DNA of 64,000 nucleotides, taken from positions 1 through 64,000 of the forward strand of contig MEDY01000171.1 in assembly GCA_001724265.1 (NCBI GenBank), given 5' to 3'. This stretch comes from Rhizaria sp. SCN 62-66 (Eukaryota > Rhizaria, unplaced). A model generated the notes under the pieces. That model was not told the DNA's origin and searched no databases. It saw nothing but the letters and a program-made list of their open reading frames with translations. Below, piece after piece: positions 44,436-55,800 of the stretch. The stretch's first letter is position 1; each line of letters opens with the position of its first letter. The translations under genes were made by a program, and so were the position numbers.

Positions 44436-46864
44436 ATGGCCCCTGTCGCTTTGTAGCCCTCCCCTCACCGTGAGCCCATTCACCTTACGCCCCCTTTGCT
44501 CTCCGACTTGAAGTTCCCTTCGCCCAACTGTAATGCAGAGAAGCCCGAAGCATTAAGCCTTGAACCTGGGTACATGGATGACATTGACGGCCACGGCGCG
44601 CGACTTGCGCGAGCCACGGCCGCCCTTGTGCTCGACCCGCGATACCGAGCGTTATTGCTCGATGACGACGCCGACGGCCCCCTCGGACAACTTACCGCCG
44701 ACGGCGCCCGCGCCTGGGTCGGGCCCAGCTCTCTCCGCGCCGCCGCGCTGTCGGCACCCGTTGCAGCGGACTGGGTACGCGCCACGATCGGTCCGGTGCT
44801 GCCCCACGCCACTGCGCGGCCCCTGCCGCCGACTGCGCGCATAGCAGCACCCGCCGCTCATCTCGCGAACAACTACACCGGGACGCCCCGCGCGGTTGCT
44901 GCTGCGGCCGGCACCGCTGCGCTGGAGTTTCTCGCCGCGCCAGACGCCGCCGCGTTTGAGCGCGCGCTGGGCCACGCCCCCGCAGCGCGCCCCGTGGCCC
45001 CTGCGGCGTCGTCCGGAGCAGTGCTCGCCCGTTACGCCCACTTGCTATCCGACGCGGACGACGCAGACGCCGACTTCCCACACAGAGGCGCGCACGCGGG
45101 CGCCGACGCAGACTTGGGTGGCACCGAGCAGTTTATCCCGTACGCAGTGGGCGCCGGCGCTAGTGCCCGGAACGGCTACGGCTCCAACGGCTTCAGCTCT
45201 CTACAAAGCTCACGCGCTGTTACGGCTGCTACTGCAACGGCGTACCCCGCAACGAGTGGCGGTGCCGGTGTCCTTTCGCGTTATGCGCACCTGATGCGCG
45301 ACGCACCGGAGCACGACGCAGCGCAGCATGACGTAACGCAGCATCAGGATGCGCATCAGCAGAGTGGCACTGCGAACCCCACATCCACAGGATTCTCTGG
45401 CGCTGGCGCGGAGTCTTTCGCTGGCGCAGCGAGAGGCTTGGGCGCTGGAGCTGGCTTTGTAGCTGATTCTGGCACTGGCTTGGGCACTGCTGGCAGTGCG
45501 TCTGTTATTGGTGCGACCGCCGCTGAGAATAATACGGCCGGAAGTGCAAGCGCAACAGTGGAAACTGCGACTGCTGCGGAGGCCGCAGCGAAGGACTCGA
45601 CTACTGCTGAAGCCTCTCAATCCGCCGCGGCCGCTGTCGCACGCGCATCTGATTCTGCCTCAGCCTCTGCCTCGGAGTCGCACATTCCAGCGGCGGCCGA
45701 GCTTTTGAACGCCTACGCGGCCGTGGCCGACGCGCCCGCGCGCGCCTACTCGCTGCTGCGCGCACCGCCCCCCGCAGCTGCACCACCCGCGCCGCGCCAG
45801 GCGCACGCGCTGCGGCGCCAGCCCGGCGTGCCGTTGTCATCGCCCGCGGCTTCTGCGTTGGCGCAGGCGTCAGCGATGCTCAACGACGCCGACGCGCTTG
45901 CACGCGCGCTTGGCATCGCTGACGACGATAATGACGACGCCGATGGTGATTGCAAGAGCAACGACACACGCAATGCTGCTGAAGTTGCGTGCAATGCTGG
46001 GTTGCCCCTGCGCGCGCAGCGCTACACGCTGGCGCCGCGCCTTAATTTCGCGCCCCCGCGCGTCTCTGCAGTCGCCACCGCGCCGCCCCCGAAGTCGCCC
46101 GCGAGCCGCCGCGCGCCCCGCGGACCCGTCAGCAACAGCGCCTCTACTGCGAGTAGTGTGAGCGCGGCTGCTGCGGGCGCGGCCGCGCTGGCGGCGTCTT
46201 CCCGCGTCGCAGCGATGGCTGTGGTGGCGTCCGCGCTCGTCGCCAACGGCGTCGCGCCGCGCTTTCCCACGCCGCCACTGCCCGCGACTGCAAACGCGAC
46301 CGAAACTGCGGATGTGCAACGCCCAGAGTCTCCCGGGCCCGCCACTCCGGTCGCAATCCCTGCGACGATCGCTTTGAAGGCTGAGGCCGAGACTAAGACA
46401 GACACTGTGCATGAGACAGGTGCTAAGGCGGCCACTGAGACGCTGGCAAGACCTAGAGTTGCGGCCGGCGTCAAGGTGGAGACCGGGTCTGCGGACCAGC
46501 AGGAGGTTGACGCGGAGTGGTACTCAGTCACACCCGTCGCCGGCAGCGATAACGGCTCACCTGCGGTACGCTCGCTCCAGGCCTCGCCCTCCGGCGCACG
46601 CCCCGCCACCGCGGCCGGAGTGCGGCCACAGTCGCCGCTGTGGCCGCCGCTGCCCGTGCCCGCGCGTCTCGGCCCCGCGCAGTCGCCGCAGCAATCTCCG
46701 CTGCAGTCCCAGCTGCCGTCGCCGCTGCAATCGCCGCCGCGGTCGCCGTCGCACTCGTCCGTGCTGTCGCTGCCCCGCGCGCACTCGCGCGCGCACTCAG
46801 GGTCGCTCTCCCAGTCCGCCTCACCCGACTCACGGCCGCTGTCGCGCTCGCTGTCGCGCTCGCC

Positions 46865-46897
<33 letters not shown>

Positions 46898-49800
46898 ACA
46901 GTCGAAGTCGCTCGCAAACTCGCCGTCACGCTCGCCGTCGCCGTCGCCGTTCCAGGCGCCGTCGCCTCTCGTGTCAATGGTGTCGATGCCGTCGCCCGCG
47001 TTTGCACCGCTGTCGCCCCCGGCCTCGCGCCCCGTCTCTCGCCTCATTGCGCGCTCGACGTCGCGCCCCGTGTCACGGTCTGTGTCGCGGCCGGCGTCGC
47101 GCCCGCGCTCGCAGACGCGCGAACACCCGCCCCACGCGTTCGCGCACCTGCAGCTGCACGTGTCGGGCTTCGCGCCGCCCGCGTCACAGTCCGAGCCCAG
47201 CGGCGCCGATGCGCCAATTGCAGGCGCGCGCTCCACGGCCTGGCCCGCAGACGCCGTCGCCGCCGCGCGCGCCGCGGCCGCTGCAGCGGGCTTGCCGGGG
47301 ACTCCCCCGCGCGACTCCGCCTCTGACCACGCGTCCGCTGAAGAAGACCCTGGACAGAAGATGCGCCAGCGCAGTACAGAGAGGAAGAGTGACGCGCGCA
47401 GCGGCGCCAACGCCGAGGAAGAGCTTCTGCGTCTGGCGGCCGCGTTTGACCCCGTGCGCATCCTCGCGTCGCTCGCGGCGCAACGCTCACCTCAACAGCA
47501 GAAACAGCAACCGACGCGCACACAGAAGCAGCACAGTGTCGCGCAGCCGCGCGCGCCTGCAGGTGTGCTTGCGCGTCTTGCCAGCGCATCTGCGGCGCCG
47601 GGCGCGGCCACTGCCACTGCTATCACTGCGACTGCGAACGAGGCAGGCGCTGAGCCCACGCCGCGCGCGCCACCGGTGCCGCAGTCCGTGCCGCGGTCGC
47701 TCAGCCGGCCCGCCTTCAGCTACGCGCGCGCGGACGGCGCTGGCCGCGTGCCCGTGGCCTTCGCGGCCGCGGCCTCGCTTGCGTCGCAATCCCTGCTGCC
47801 CATGCAGAGGCTTACGCCGACGACGACGCCGTCGCACTCCGCGTCAGCGACGCCCGCGCCGACGCGCACGCGCGCACGTCCAGTGTCTGCGTCAGCGCAT
47901 GGCTCGCTGGCGGGCCTGAGGTCGCGCCCGGTCCAGACCGTGGATAATGTGCACACGTTGCCTGTGGACAAACACGGCAAATTCCGGCCTAGTCCAACGC
48001 GCAGCGCAGCACCCGTCCGGCTGGAGCCCAAAGCGGCGCCCAGCGGCTACGTGCAGCGCTACCAGATGGCCCGTTGCGCCACTGCCGCGAGCGCCGCGAC
48101 GGCGGCCGTCGCTGCAGCCGGCCCGATCCCGGCCGCAGCGCTCGCCGTGTCCGCCGCCAGCGCCCCGCTCACGCCCGGGCTCTCGCCTCCGTCCGCGCCC
48201 GTGCCCAGCTCTGGCAGGGCCGCCGGCGCGCCCTCGCGGCCGCCGGTGCGCAGCGTCGCCGACCGTGACGCTGCCCCGCGCGCGCTGTCGGTCGCCGAGT
48301 CCATTCGCGCTGCGGCGGCGCTGGCGACCAAAGACGCTTCCGACGCCGATGCCGCAGAGAAGGCCGCTGTCGAGGCCGCGGCCGTGCGCGCTGCCGCCGC
48401 CGCAGCGACTGCGACCCTGAGGGCGAAGCGCCAAGCGCGGGCCGCTGCGAAGGCCGACGTTGAAGCCAAGGCCGCGGCAGCCGAGACTGAGTTCTGGTCC
48501 GAAAGTGCCCGCAACGCCAGTCGCCTCGCGCTATCTTCGATGTCTGGCTCCGGGCGGATGCACGCTGGACAAGAATCCGGCAGCCCGCACCGGCGGAGGC
48601 ACGGAGAGGATATCATCAGTGACGTGCATCTGCCGCAGCCGTCTGTGGCGCTGGCACCGGCGCCGCGGCAGCTTGTGCCGATGCTGCCCCTTGTGGGCGT
48701 CGCCGGTCTGCGCGGCGCGCACGCCGCCGGCAGCGACGATGAGAGCGCTAGTCTGGGCGCGTCGCTCAGCCCCAGCCCCAGCCCCAGCCCCAGCCCCAGC
48801 CCCAGCCCCAGCCCCAGCCCCTGCGGGAGCGGCAGCGATCGCGAGGGCGGCGGCGGCGGTGGCGCGGGCGCCGATGGCGGCGAAGACGGCGTCAGCCAGG
48901 ACGACGCCAGCGCCGTCTTCGTTGCCGCGCACATGCGCCACGGGCCCTGGCGCGGCTTGGTTGTCGGTGACGCCGCGGCCGAGGGCCAGACCGTCGCCAA
49001 CTCTAACGCAGCCGCGGACCGCGACGGCGCGAGCACCGCCACAGCACCCCCTGTCGGCGAGAGCGTGGGCGCACAAAACGCGGGCGCGCGCAGCGGGCTA
49101 GGCTACCACACGTGGGTGCGTTTGCAGGACGCAGATCTGCAGTCGCGGCCACTCTCGCTACCGGTTTCAGCGCGCTCCTCCGCGTCGTCGTCCTCGTCAT
49201 CGTCGCAGCCGTCGCCACACGCGCTGACGTCGTCGCCACGGGAGCCCGTTTCGCCGGAGGTGTCGTCAGCGTCGTCGTCGGCGTCATCATCGGCGTCCGC
49301 GGCCTCGCTGCCGCACGCGCGCATTTACGCGTCGTCGCCCGCCGCCTCCACACAGGCGTCCGCAGGTGTGGCGCCGCAGCCGCAGCCGCAGTCGCTGTCG
49401 CTGGACGATGCGCAGGCGCTGGCGCTCGAATCGCTTCCGCACCACGGTCCCGACCAGTTTCCGCCTTCCGCGCCCGCCGCGCCCGCTGAGGCCGCACAGC
49501 CGTTGCGTGCGCAGCCCTTGCGTGGACACTTGGGCTTTGACGCACACCATGGCCCCACGGCTGGCCCTGAACACGCTCACGGCCACGGCCACGGCCACGG
49601 TCATGGTTACGGGCAGGGGCACGGACAGGGGCATGGACAGGGACTAGGGCCTGACATGTTTCAACCACCCCCGCAGCAGGGCGCGCAAGGCATGTTTGCG
49701 CACTCGATGCCTCCGCTTGACGCGGGGGCACCGCTGCACGGGTCCGCTTCGCACCTGTGGCCGTCGCAGTTCGCGCCGCAACAGTACCAGCAGCACCAGC

Positions 49801-50579
49801 ACCAGCACCAGAGTCAGCAGTGGCAGCGGCAGTCCAGCTCGTGGCAACAGTCGCCGTTTCATCAAGCGCCGGTACCGCAGCCACAGCTCCAGCACCAGCA
49901 GCAGCACTGGCCCCAGCAGCAACACTGGCAGCATCCGACTCAGCCTCAGCATCAACCTCAGCTTCAACAGCAGCACCAGCCGCAGTGGGGCCTCCCGCCT
50001 GCGTTGTTGCCCCCACAGCCCCAGCCGTCCAGCGCGCCTCACAGCGGCTGGCAGCCCGCGCCGCCGCAGGGCTCGCGCAGCGTCAGTCCATTCAGCGGCG
50101 AATTCACCCTCACGCCCACTCACTCGCACCACGCGCACTCGCACAACGCCAACGCCACCACAAACACTTCTGCTGTTCCCAATGCTCAGCCACAAACGTA
50201 TACGGTGTCGCCGGTGTCTGCCGACGGCTCGCACAGCCTCGAGGGTAGTCCCGGGCTGGCGCCGATTGTGTCCGCGGCGGGCGCGGGCGCGCTGCGCCGG
50301 CCGCCGCTGCCGCCCTCTGGCGTGCGCGCGCGTGGAGGTACGCGGTCGCCGCTGCGTCTGCCGCCGCGCCCGCTGCCGCCCCTCGAGGAGGTCGACGAGG
50401 GCGCGGGCGCGGGCGCGGTCAAGGCCGCGCTGTCGCCCGTACCGGAGCTCCCCGAGTCACCGGTAAACCGCGAACAGAGCGAGATCGAGACGCTGGAACG
50501 CGTGCTGATGGCGCTCAAAGGTGGTGACTCAGACGGCGACGACCTCGACAAGGCGCTTGCAGCCCTCGAGTTCTTATGA
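44436..50579 (+). CDS. About 2047-aa low-complexity protein, unrecognised; start depends on TAG decoding
   Basis: Open frame ending TGA at 50577-50579. Two starts are possible. The ATG at 44574-44576 gives MDDIDGHGARLARATAAL and 2001 aa. The in-frame ATG at 44436-44438 gives MAPVAL, then TAG (44454-44456), then PSPHREPIHLTPP, and 2047 aa if UAG is sense. The frame between them is open and proline-rich. The protein is almost wholly disordered: Ser-Pro runs (about 46855-46970 and 48770-48822), Arg-Pro-Val-Ser repeats, a Gly-His run near 49575-49640 and a Gln/His-rich tract at 49770-50000. A motif VLxRYAHLxxDA occurs twice in the N-terminal part (about 45022-45060 and 45262-45300). A short acidic helix (ETLERVLMALKGG...) ends it. 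No domain is recognised. The SR/SP and Q-rich composition would suit an RNA-granule or nuclear scaffold, but this is inference only. Confidence 0.72.
48770..48822. repeat. In-frame (CCCAGC)n hexanucleotide repeat encoding Ser-Pro
   Basis: Eight to nine CCCAGC units encode alternating Pro-Ser in the 2047-aa protein. Simple-sequence expansion inside an exon. Confidence 0.92.
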
Positions 50580-51025
50580 TAAGTTTGAATTAATGCGCTT
50601 TCTAAGCATATAACTAGCTTAATGTTATCAAGTTACAATTCTACAATAAATAGTGCCTTTTTTTTTACTCGCGACACCTCTGCATCAGTCTTGAATGACC
50701 GTTTGCACCGACACAGAAATGCGTTTGTGGTGGGTTTGGATTTTGGTGGTCTGGGATTGATGCTTAACTTTGAGGGCGCTCAATGAATTGGATTTTGCCT
50801 CGTTTGTCGTGCCTCTATTTGAACATACGTTGTGGTTGTCATTCTTCTATGTCATTCAATTTATTATCAATCCGAGCGCTCCTTTTTCCGATGCCGTCAC
50901 TTTCATACCTGATCTAACTGACAGTGAAGAACCGTCTGGTCGTTTTGAGCATATTCCTCCTGATCTCTCACTCTCATTCACTCTCCTGCCATATTCTTTG
51001 TTTCCCTATTAGAGTAAGAGACTCA
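50580..51025. other. Intergenic, PSMD6 5' flank
   Basis: AT-rich 446 bp between tandem plus-strand genes. TTTCCCTATTAG at 51001-51012 resembles a splice acceptor 13 bases before the PSMD6 ATG, so a 5' UTR intron is possible. An open frame at 50770-51012 lacks an ATG. Nothing else supported. Confidence 0.5.
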
Positions 51026-52407
51026 ATGTCTTCTACCACTCTTGCGCCCCCGGCAGCGGACCCTGCTGTTGAAGAGGTTGACGAGAAGGTCGATGATTAC
51101 GACGAGGTCCGTTCTTTCTCCCTCCCTGCACAAATCGCTGCCGTTCCTGCCCGCTCTGTGTCGACCCACGCTGTGCTCCCCGACCCATGTACATCTACTT
51201 ACTGTATTTTCTTAATTTATTTTCCTCTTTCTGCATCTCCCCGCTTGCACAGACTATTCCCCAGGACCCGCAGCTGCGTCTGGCCGAGCTTCGCCACATC
51301 TGCTCGCTCTCTGCGCCGCTCGTGTCGGCCGACGAGTCCGCAGCCGCGCTCGCCGAGGCGCTTGCACTCGTCAAGGAGCACAACATGGTCGAGTACTACA
51401 AGCTGCTTGTGCCCGCCGCGCAGCGCGACGCGGCGCTGGTGGCCGACATGACCGCCAAGAACACCGCCGCACTCGCCGCGCTCGCCGCCAAGGAGGAGGA
51501 CGCTGTCGCCAACGCAGGCGACACCGAGGTGCTCGAGATCAAGCTCAAGCGCGCCGCGCTGCTCGCGCGCTCTGCGCCCAAGAAGGACGCGCTGGAGGCC
51601 TACGAGGTCTGCTTCGGCAAGGCTGTCGGCGGCGCCGCGCGTATCGACGTCGTTATGGCGATGCTGCGCGTTGCCGTCGCGCACGGCGACGACGTGCCGC
51701 AGTGCGCCGCGCTGCTCGCGCGCTGCGACGCGCTCGTTGAGAAGGAGGGTGACTGGGAGCGCCGCAACCGCCTGGGCGTGTACAAGGCCGTGGTGGGCAT
51801 CTGGGAGCGCGGTTTCGCGGCGGCGGCCAAGCGTCTCGTCGACGCCGTGCCGACTTTCACGTGCACCGAGCTCATCTCGTTCCAGACGCTTGTGCTGCTG
51901 ACCGTGGTGACAGGCGTAGCGCAGCTGGACCGCGTGACGCTCAAGGAGAAGGTAATCGATTCGCCCGACATCATCCAGACCATTGGCGAGATTCCTGGTC
52001 TGCGCAACGTGCTGCACGCGCTGTACGACTGCAAGTACGACGTCTTCTTCCGCGGACTGCTCGACCTTGCCGCGCTCTGCAAGCGCAACCGCTTTCTGGC
52101 GCCGCACGTCGAGTTCGTGTTGCGTGAGGCGCGTCTCGTGGCCTACGTCCAGTTCCTGCGTTCGTACCAGTCCGTGACGCTGCAGTCGATGGCGGCGCTG
52201 TTTGGCGTCTCCGCGGCCTTCATCGACGATGAGATCTCGCGCTTTGTCTCTGCGGGCCGCCTTGCGTGCAAGATCGACGCCGTCGATTCTGTCGTCGAGA
52301 TGCTCCATCTGGACAAGAAGACCGCCCAGTACCAGAGCATGATCAAGGAGGGCGACGCCGTCCTTAACCGCGTCCAGAAGCTCGCGCAGAAGCTCAAATC
52401 AACCTAA
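51026..52407 (+). CDS. PSMD6: 26S proteasome regulatory subunit Rpn7/PSMD6
   Basis: Two exons: 51026-51106 (MSSTTLAPPA...DDYDE) and 51253-52407, with intron 51107-51252 starting GTCCGT and ending GCACAG; 411 aa, TAA stop. The joined sequence E-TIPQDPQLRLAELRH fits the N-terminal helix of Rpn7. GDWERRNRLGVYKAVVGI, TFTCTELISFQT, the PCI-domain stretch with FGVSAAFIDDEISRFVSAGR and the C-terminal helix LNRVQKLAQKLK are characteristic. Length is close to human PSMD6 (389 aa). Rpn7 is a PCI-domain lid subunit of the 19S particle, where the lid removes ubiquitin before degradation. Confidence 0.96.
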
Positions 52408-52838
52408 GTTTTTCGTCCCACTTTATAATCTGTTTATATACATAATTTCTCTCTTGTAATATACCCAAATCTACCCCTACATCGCTCTTTACCTATCCAC
52501 CAGACGTGCTCCTGAATCCAAAGTTTTCGTTGCGCATACAGTCGTTTTTTTCTTCTGCTCGAGTTCCCGCAGTCGGTCTGCCATCAAAGCGATTGCGAAT
52601 TGTTTGGAAGTTGTGTTTAACTCCTGATAAATGAGTCAACATTTCGATTTGCGGATATAAATTTACCGTTATCACTGCCCCATTTTTTTCATCTGTTAAA
52701 TATGTTCTTATCATGCTATAACAGTGTTTATTGTTTGATGACCCGCCCCATCAACATCTGCATCAGACCTTCTTCACTTAATACCACCTTGTATTGTGTC
52801 TCTTTGATTTTTTTTTAACAGATCAGACCGCAACACAA
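52408..52838. other. Intergenic, zinc-finger gene 5' flank
   Basis: AT-rich 431 bp. It ends with a T-run and TTAACAG (about 52808-52821), an acceptor-like site 18 bases before the zinc-finger ATG, suggesting a 5' UTR intron. No gene seen. Confidence 0.5.
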
Positions 52839-55800
52839 ATGCCGGGTCCACCGTGCATCGAGTGTCAAAACAAACGCTTGAAATTTGCGAGTCCTGATTG
52901 CAATCAATGTGCTCTGCGAAATCCACCTCTAGTTCCTTTTGACGATGTTCTTGCTCCCCATCGCCTCAGTCCCGGGGTTCTTAAGAGGCTTATGCCGACT
53001 CCCGAGATTGCTCTCAATGAAGCCCGCTTTGAACTCTCCCTCACGGCGTTCTAGTCTTTTGCTCATGACGCTGAGAAGGTGCTATACTCCCTCCGCGAAT
53101 CCCCCGACGCAGCTGGCTTTATCAAGCTTGACCCAACATCTCCGGCGTGCTTTCTCACGTCCACAAACTCCTTTGGCGTCTACGCCTTTATGGCCCATAT
53201 TGGCTTTTTCTTCCACAAGCACTGCCTTGTGATTCCGAAGGCCCCCGACTACATGGTGATCTCCTCCTTGGTTACTTGCCTCCGCACGAAGCGCACCGCA
53301 AAACCTAAGGATATTCCCAAGGCCTCGCTCATCAAGGCCGCCTTCGAACGCGAGCGCCCCACGCTGCTCAAGCAGGTGCCTCCTATAACTAAACTTTCCG
53401 CGGCGGCCGCCAAGGCGCCCATTAAGACCAATTTAGTGCCTTCACAGGCACCTATGTGCACAATTTCTTCCACCAAGGCTACCATTGCTGGAAAGCAATG
53501 CGCTCACCTTAGCCACTGTTACGATTTTTTCTGTGTCGGCGCGCACCCTCCGTCGCGTCCGGCGCTCTGCTCAGCGAGCCTGGCGTCCCCTCCTGTGCCG
53601 TGCAAGACCGATGACTGCCCGAAACTGCATCGGCTGGGCATGGGGCCCAACCGCGGCGTGCTGGCGTCGTCCCCGCCCTGTGATTTCTTCGACACCTGCA
53701 CCTCCTTCTACTGCACCAAGTCCCACGGGCCCAGTCGCCGCCTTACTTGCTGGGACCCCGCCTGCGCGTCGGCCAAGTGCGGTCGCGCGCACGACCTCAG
53801 GAAGATGCACGCTAACCGCGACGTGTTGTTGCGCGGCGGGCCCGCCGCCGAGGCCGCCATCGCCGAAGCCAAGGCTCGCGTCCGTGCAGAGCAGGTGTTG
53901 TACTAGCAACAGCAGGAACAGATTGCCGCCATAAGGGCCGCCTCCGCCGCCGCTGTGGAGACCAAGCCCGCGGTGACCCGGGCCGTTTCCGCGGCCGACA
54001 GCGGGCCCGCAATGCCACTGGCCGAGGCCGAACACGCGTTCGAGCTCTTCTGCCAGGAGTACTACACGTTGAATTTGCGTAATCACGCGTCGCAGGCGGG
54101 GGTGTTGACCGCGGATCTGTCCGTAATTGCGCGCAGCGAGGCCAACAAGCTCGCCGCTATCCCCGTCACCGCCTACAAGAACGGCAAGAGGGCTGTCCAC
54201 TCGAACGCCAACGCTGACGCCGAGGGCGATGGCGAGGGCATGCGCAGCGGTGGCCACGACCTCGAGGGCGACGCCGCCGCCGAGGCCGGTGCGAACGGTT
54301 ACGTGCTCTTTTTCCTGCGCATCTCGCACTTGATGATGTGCTTCGTGCTTCCGGCAGCGACGTCACCAGCGCGCCTCGTGGAGATTCTCAAGAAGCTTGA
54401 CGTGTTGCCCGACCACTGCCTGCTCGAGAACACGCGCTTTGTCGTTCTGCCGCCCAACGCCACCGCGGCGGCCGCCGCCGCCGCGGCGCTTCCGACCGCG
54501 CCCGTGCTGCAGCCCTACACCACACTGGCTGCCGCGCGCGTGGCGTCCCGCTCCACGCTGGAGCTCTCGTTCACGGGCCAAATGGCGTCGATGATGAACA
54601 ACATCATCGCGAGCCGCTTCCCGCCGACCGCGAACGAAATCGCCGTCGTTGGCGCGGTCAGTGACCCCGCGGCGTCACGGCTCCGCGCGCGCACCCCCTT
54701 CGCGCATAGCAACACCGCCGCCGCGCGCGCGCTGGGCTTCATCGCCAAGCCCGATGTGGAGCCACAGCAGCAGCCGGATGACCTGCAGGGCGTGCTGCAA
54801 GCGGCCAAGAGTAAGGCAGCGGCGGCCGCGGCGGCGACGGTCAAGGCGGGCAAGACCGTGATCGCGACTATGGGCCCCGCGGCGAACCCGCGCAAGGCCG
54901 GATTCGTCTCGGCCGCGAACCTCAAGGGCGGCAAGGCGGGCAAGGCCGGCGCCGCTGGCAATGGCGCCGACGGCGATGACGACGACGAAGAGGAGCACGA
55001 GGGCGACGGCAACGACGGCGAAGGTGATGACGGCTGGGTGCGCGTGAGCAAGTCCGGCCGCGTTGCCGCGCGCAAGCGCTCGCCGTCGCCAGGCTACAAG
55101 CTGGGTTCCATCGACGCCGACGGCTTTGAGGTCGTCCCTCAGTCCGCGCTAGAGGCCGAGAACGCGCGCGTGGCCGCGCGCCGCGCCGCGGCCGAGGCTG
55201 AGGAGGCGCGCATGTTGCGCGAGGCCCTGGCGCGTTCGCGCTACGACGTGGGCGGGCGCGTGCGCGACGAGTTCGTGGTGACCGAGCTCGAGGACGAGTA
55301 CGACGATGAGACGCGCACCGAGCTCATGAGCATCGCCGCCATGGACTTCCTGTCGCCCGAGGAGAACAAGATGATGCGCGACGCCGCCATCGCTGCCTAC
55401 GCAGACCGCGTCCGCAAGCAGAAGGAGGAGCTTGCGCGCTTTAAGGCCAACGCCGCGCGCAACGCGCCCCCGCCGCGCGCGCCCACGTCTTCTTCCGCGG
55501 CCGCGCGCACGCCCGTCGCCAGCTCCACCGCGCGTGCAAATGGCAACGGCAGCGGCGGGTCCTCTGGCGGCGCGATGCCCGTGACCGACTACGCGTCGCT
55601 GTTCGAGAAGAAGCCGCTGGTGCACGATGACCTGCCCGCTGCCCCCGCAGCGCTTGCGGCCTCCGCCTCCGTCTTGGCTCGCGCACCGCCGCTGAGCTTC
55701 GGCACCGCCACCGCAACCCCGGCCGCAGAGCGTGCACCCGCGCTGTCGTTCGGCGCCGCCTCCCCCAGTGCGCTGGACAACGCCACCTCCGGCTCCGGTC

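Noticed and set aside
50770-51012. Plus-strand open frame upstream of PSMD6
   Set aside because: No ATG start; lies in the presumed 5' region and ends at an acceptor-like TATTAG.
20825-53906. Explanation of the in-frame TAGs as sequencing errors, pseudogenes or hidden introns
   Set aside because: Five or six events in three or four large genes are all TAG, none TAA or TGA. Conserved domains are intact, intron signals are absent, and TAG is missing from every real gene end. Resequencing would still be decisive.
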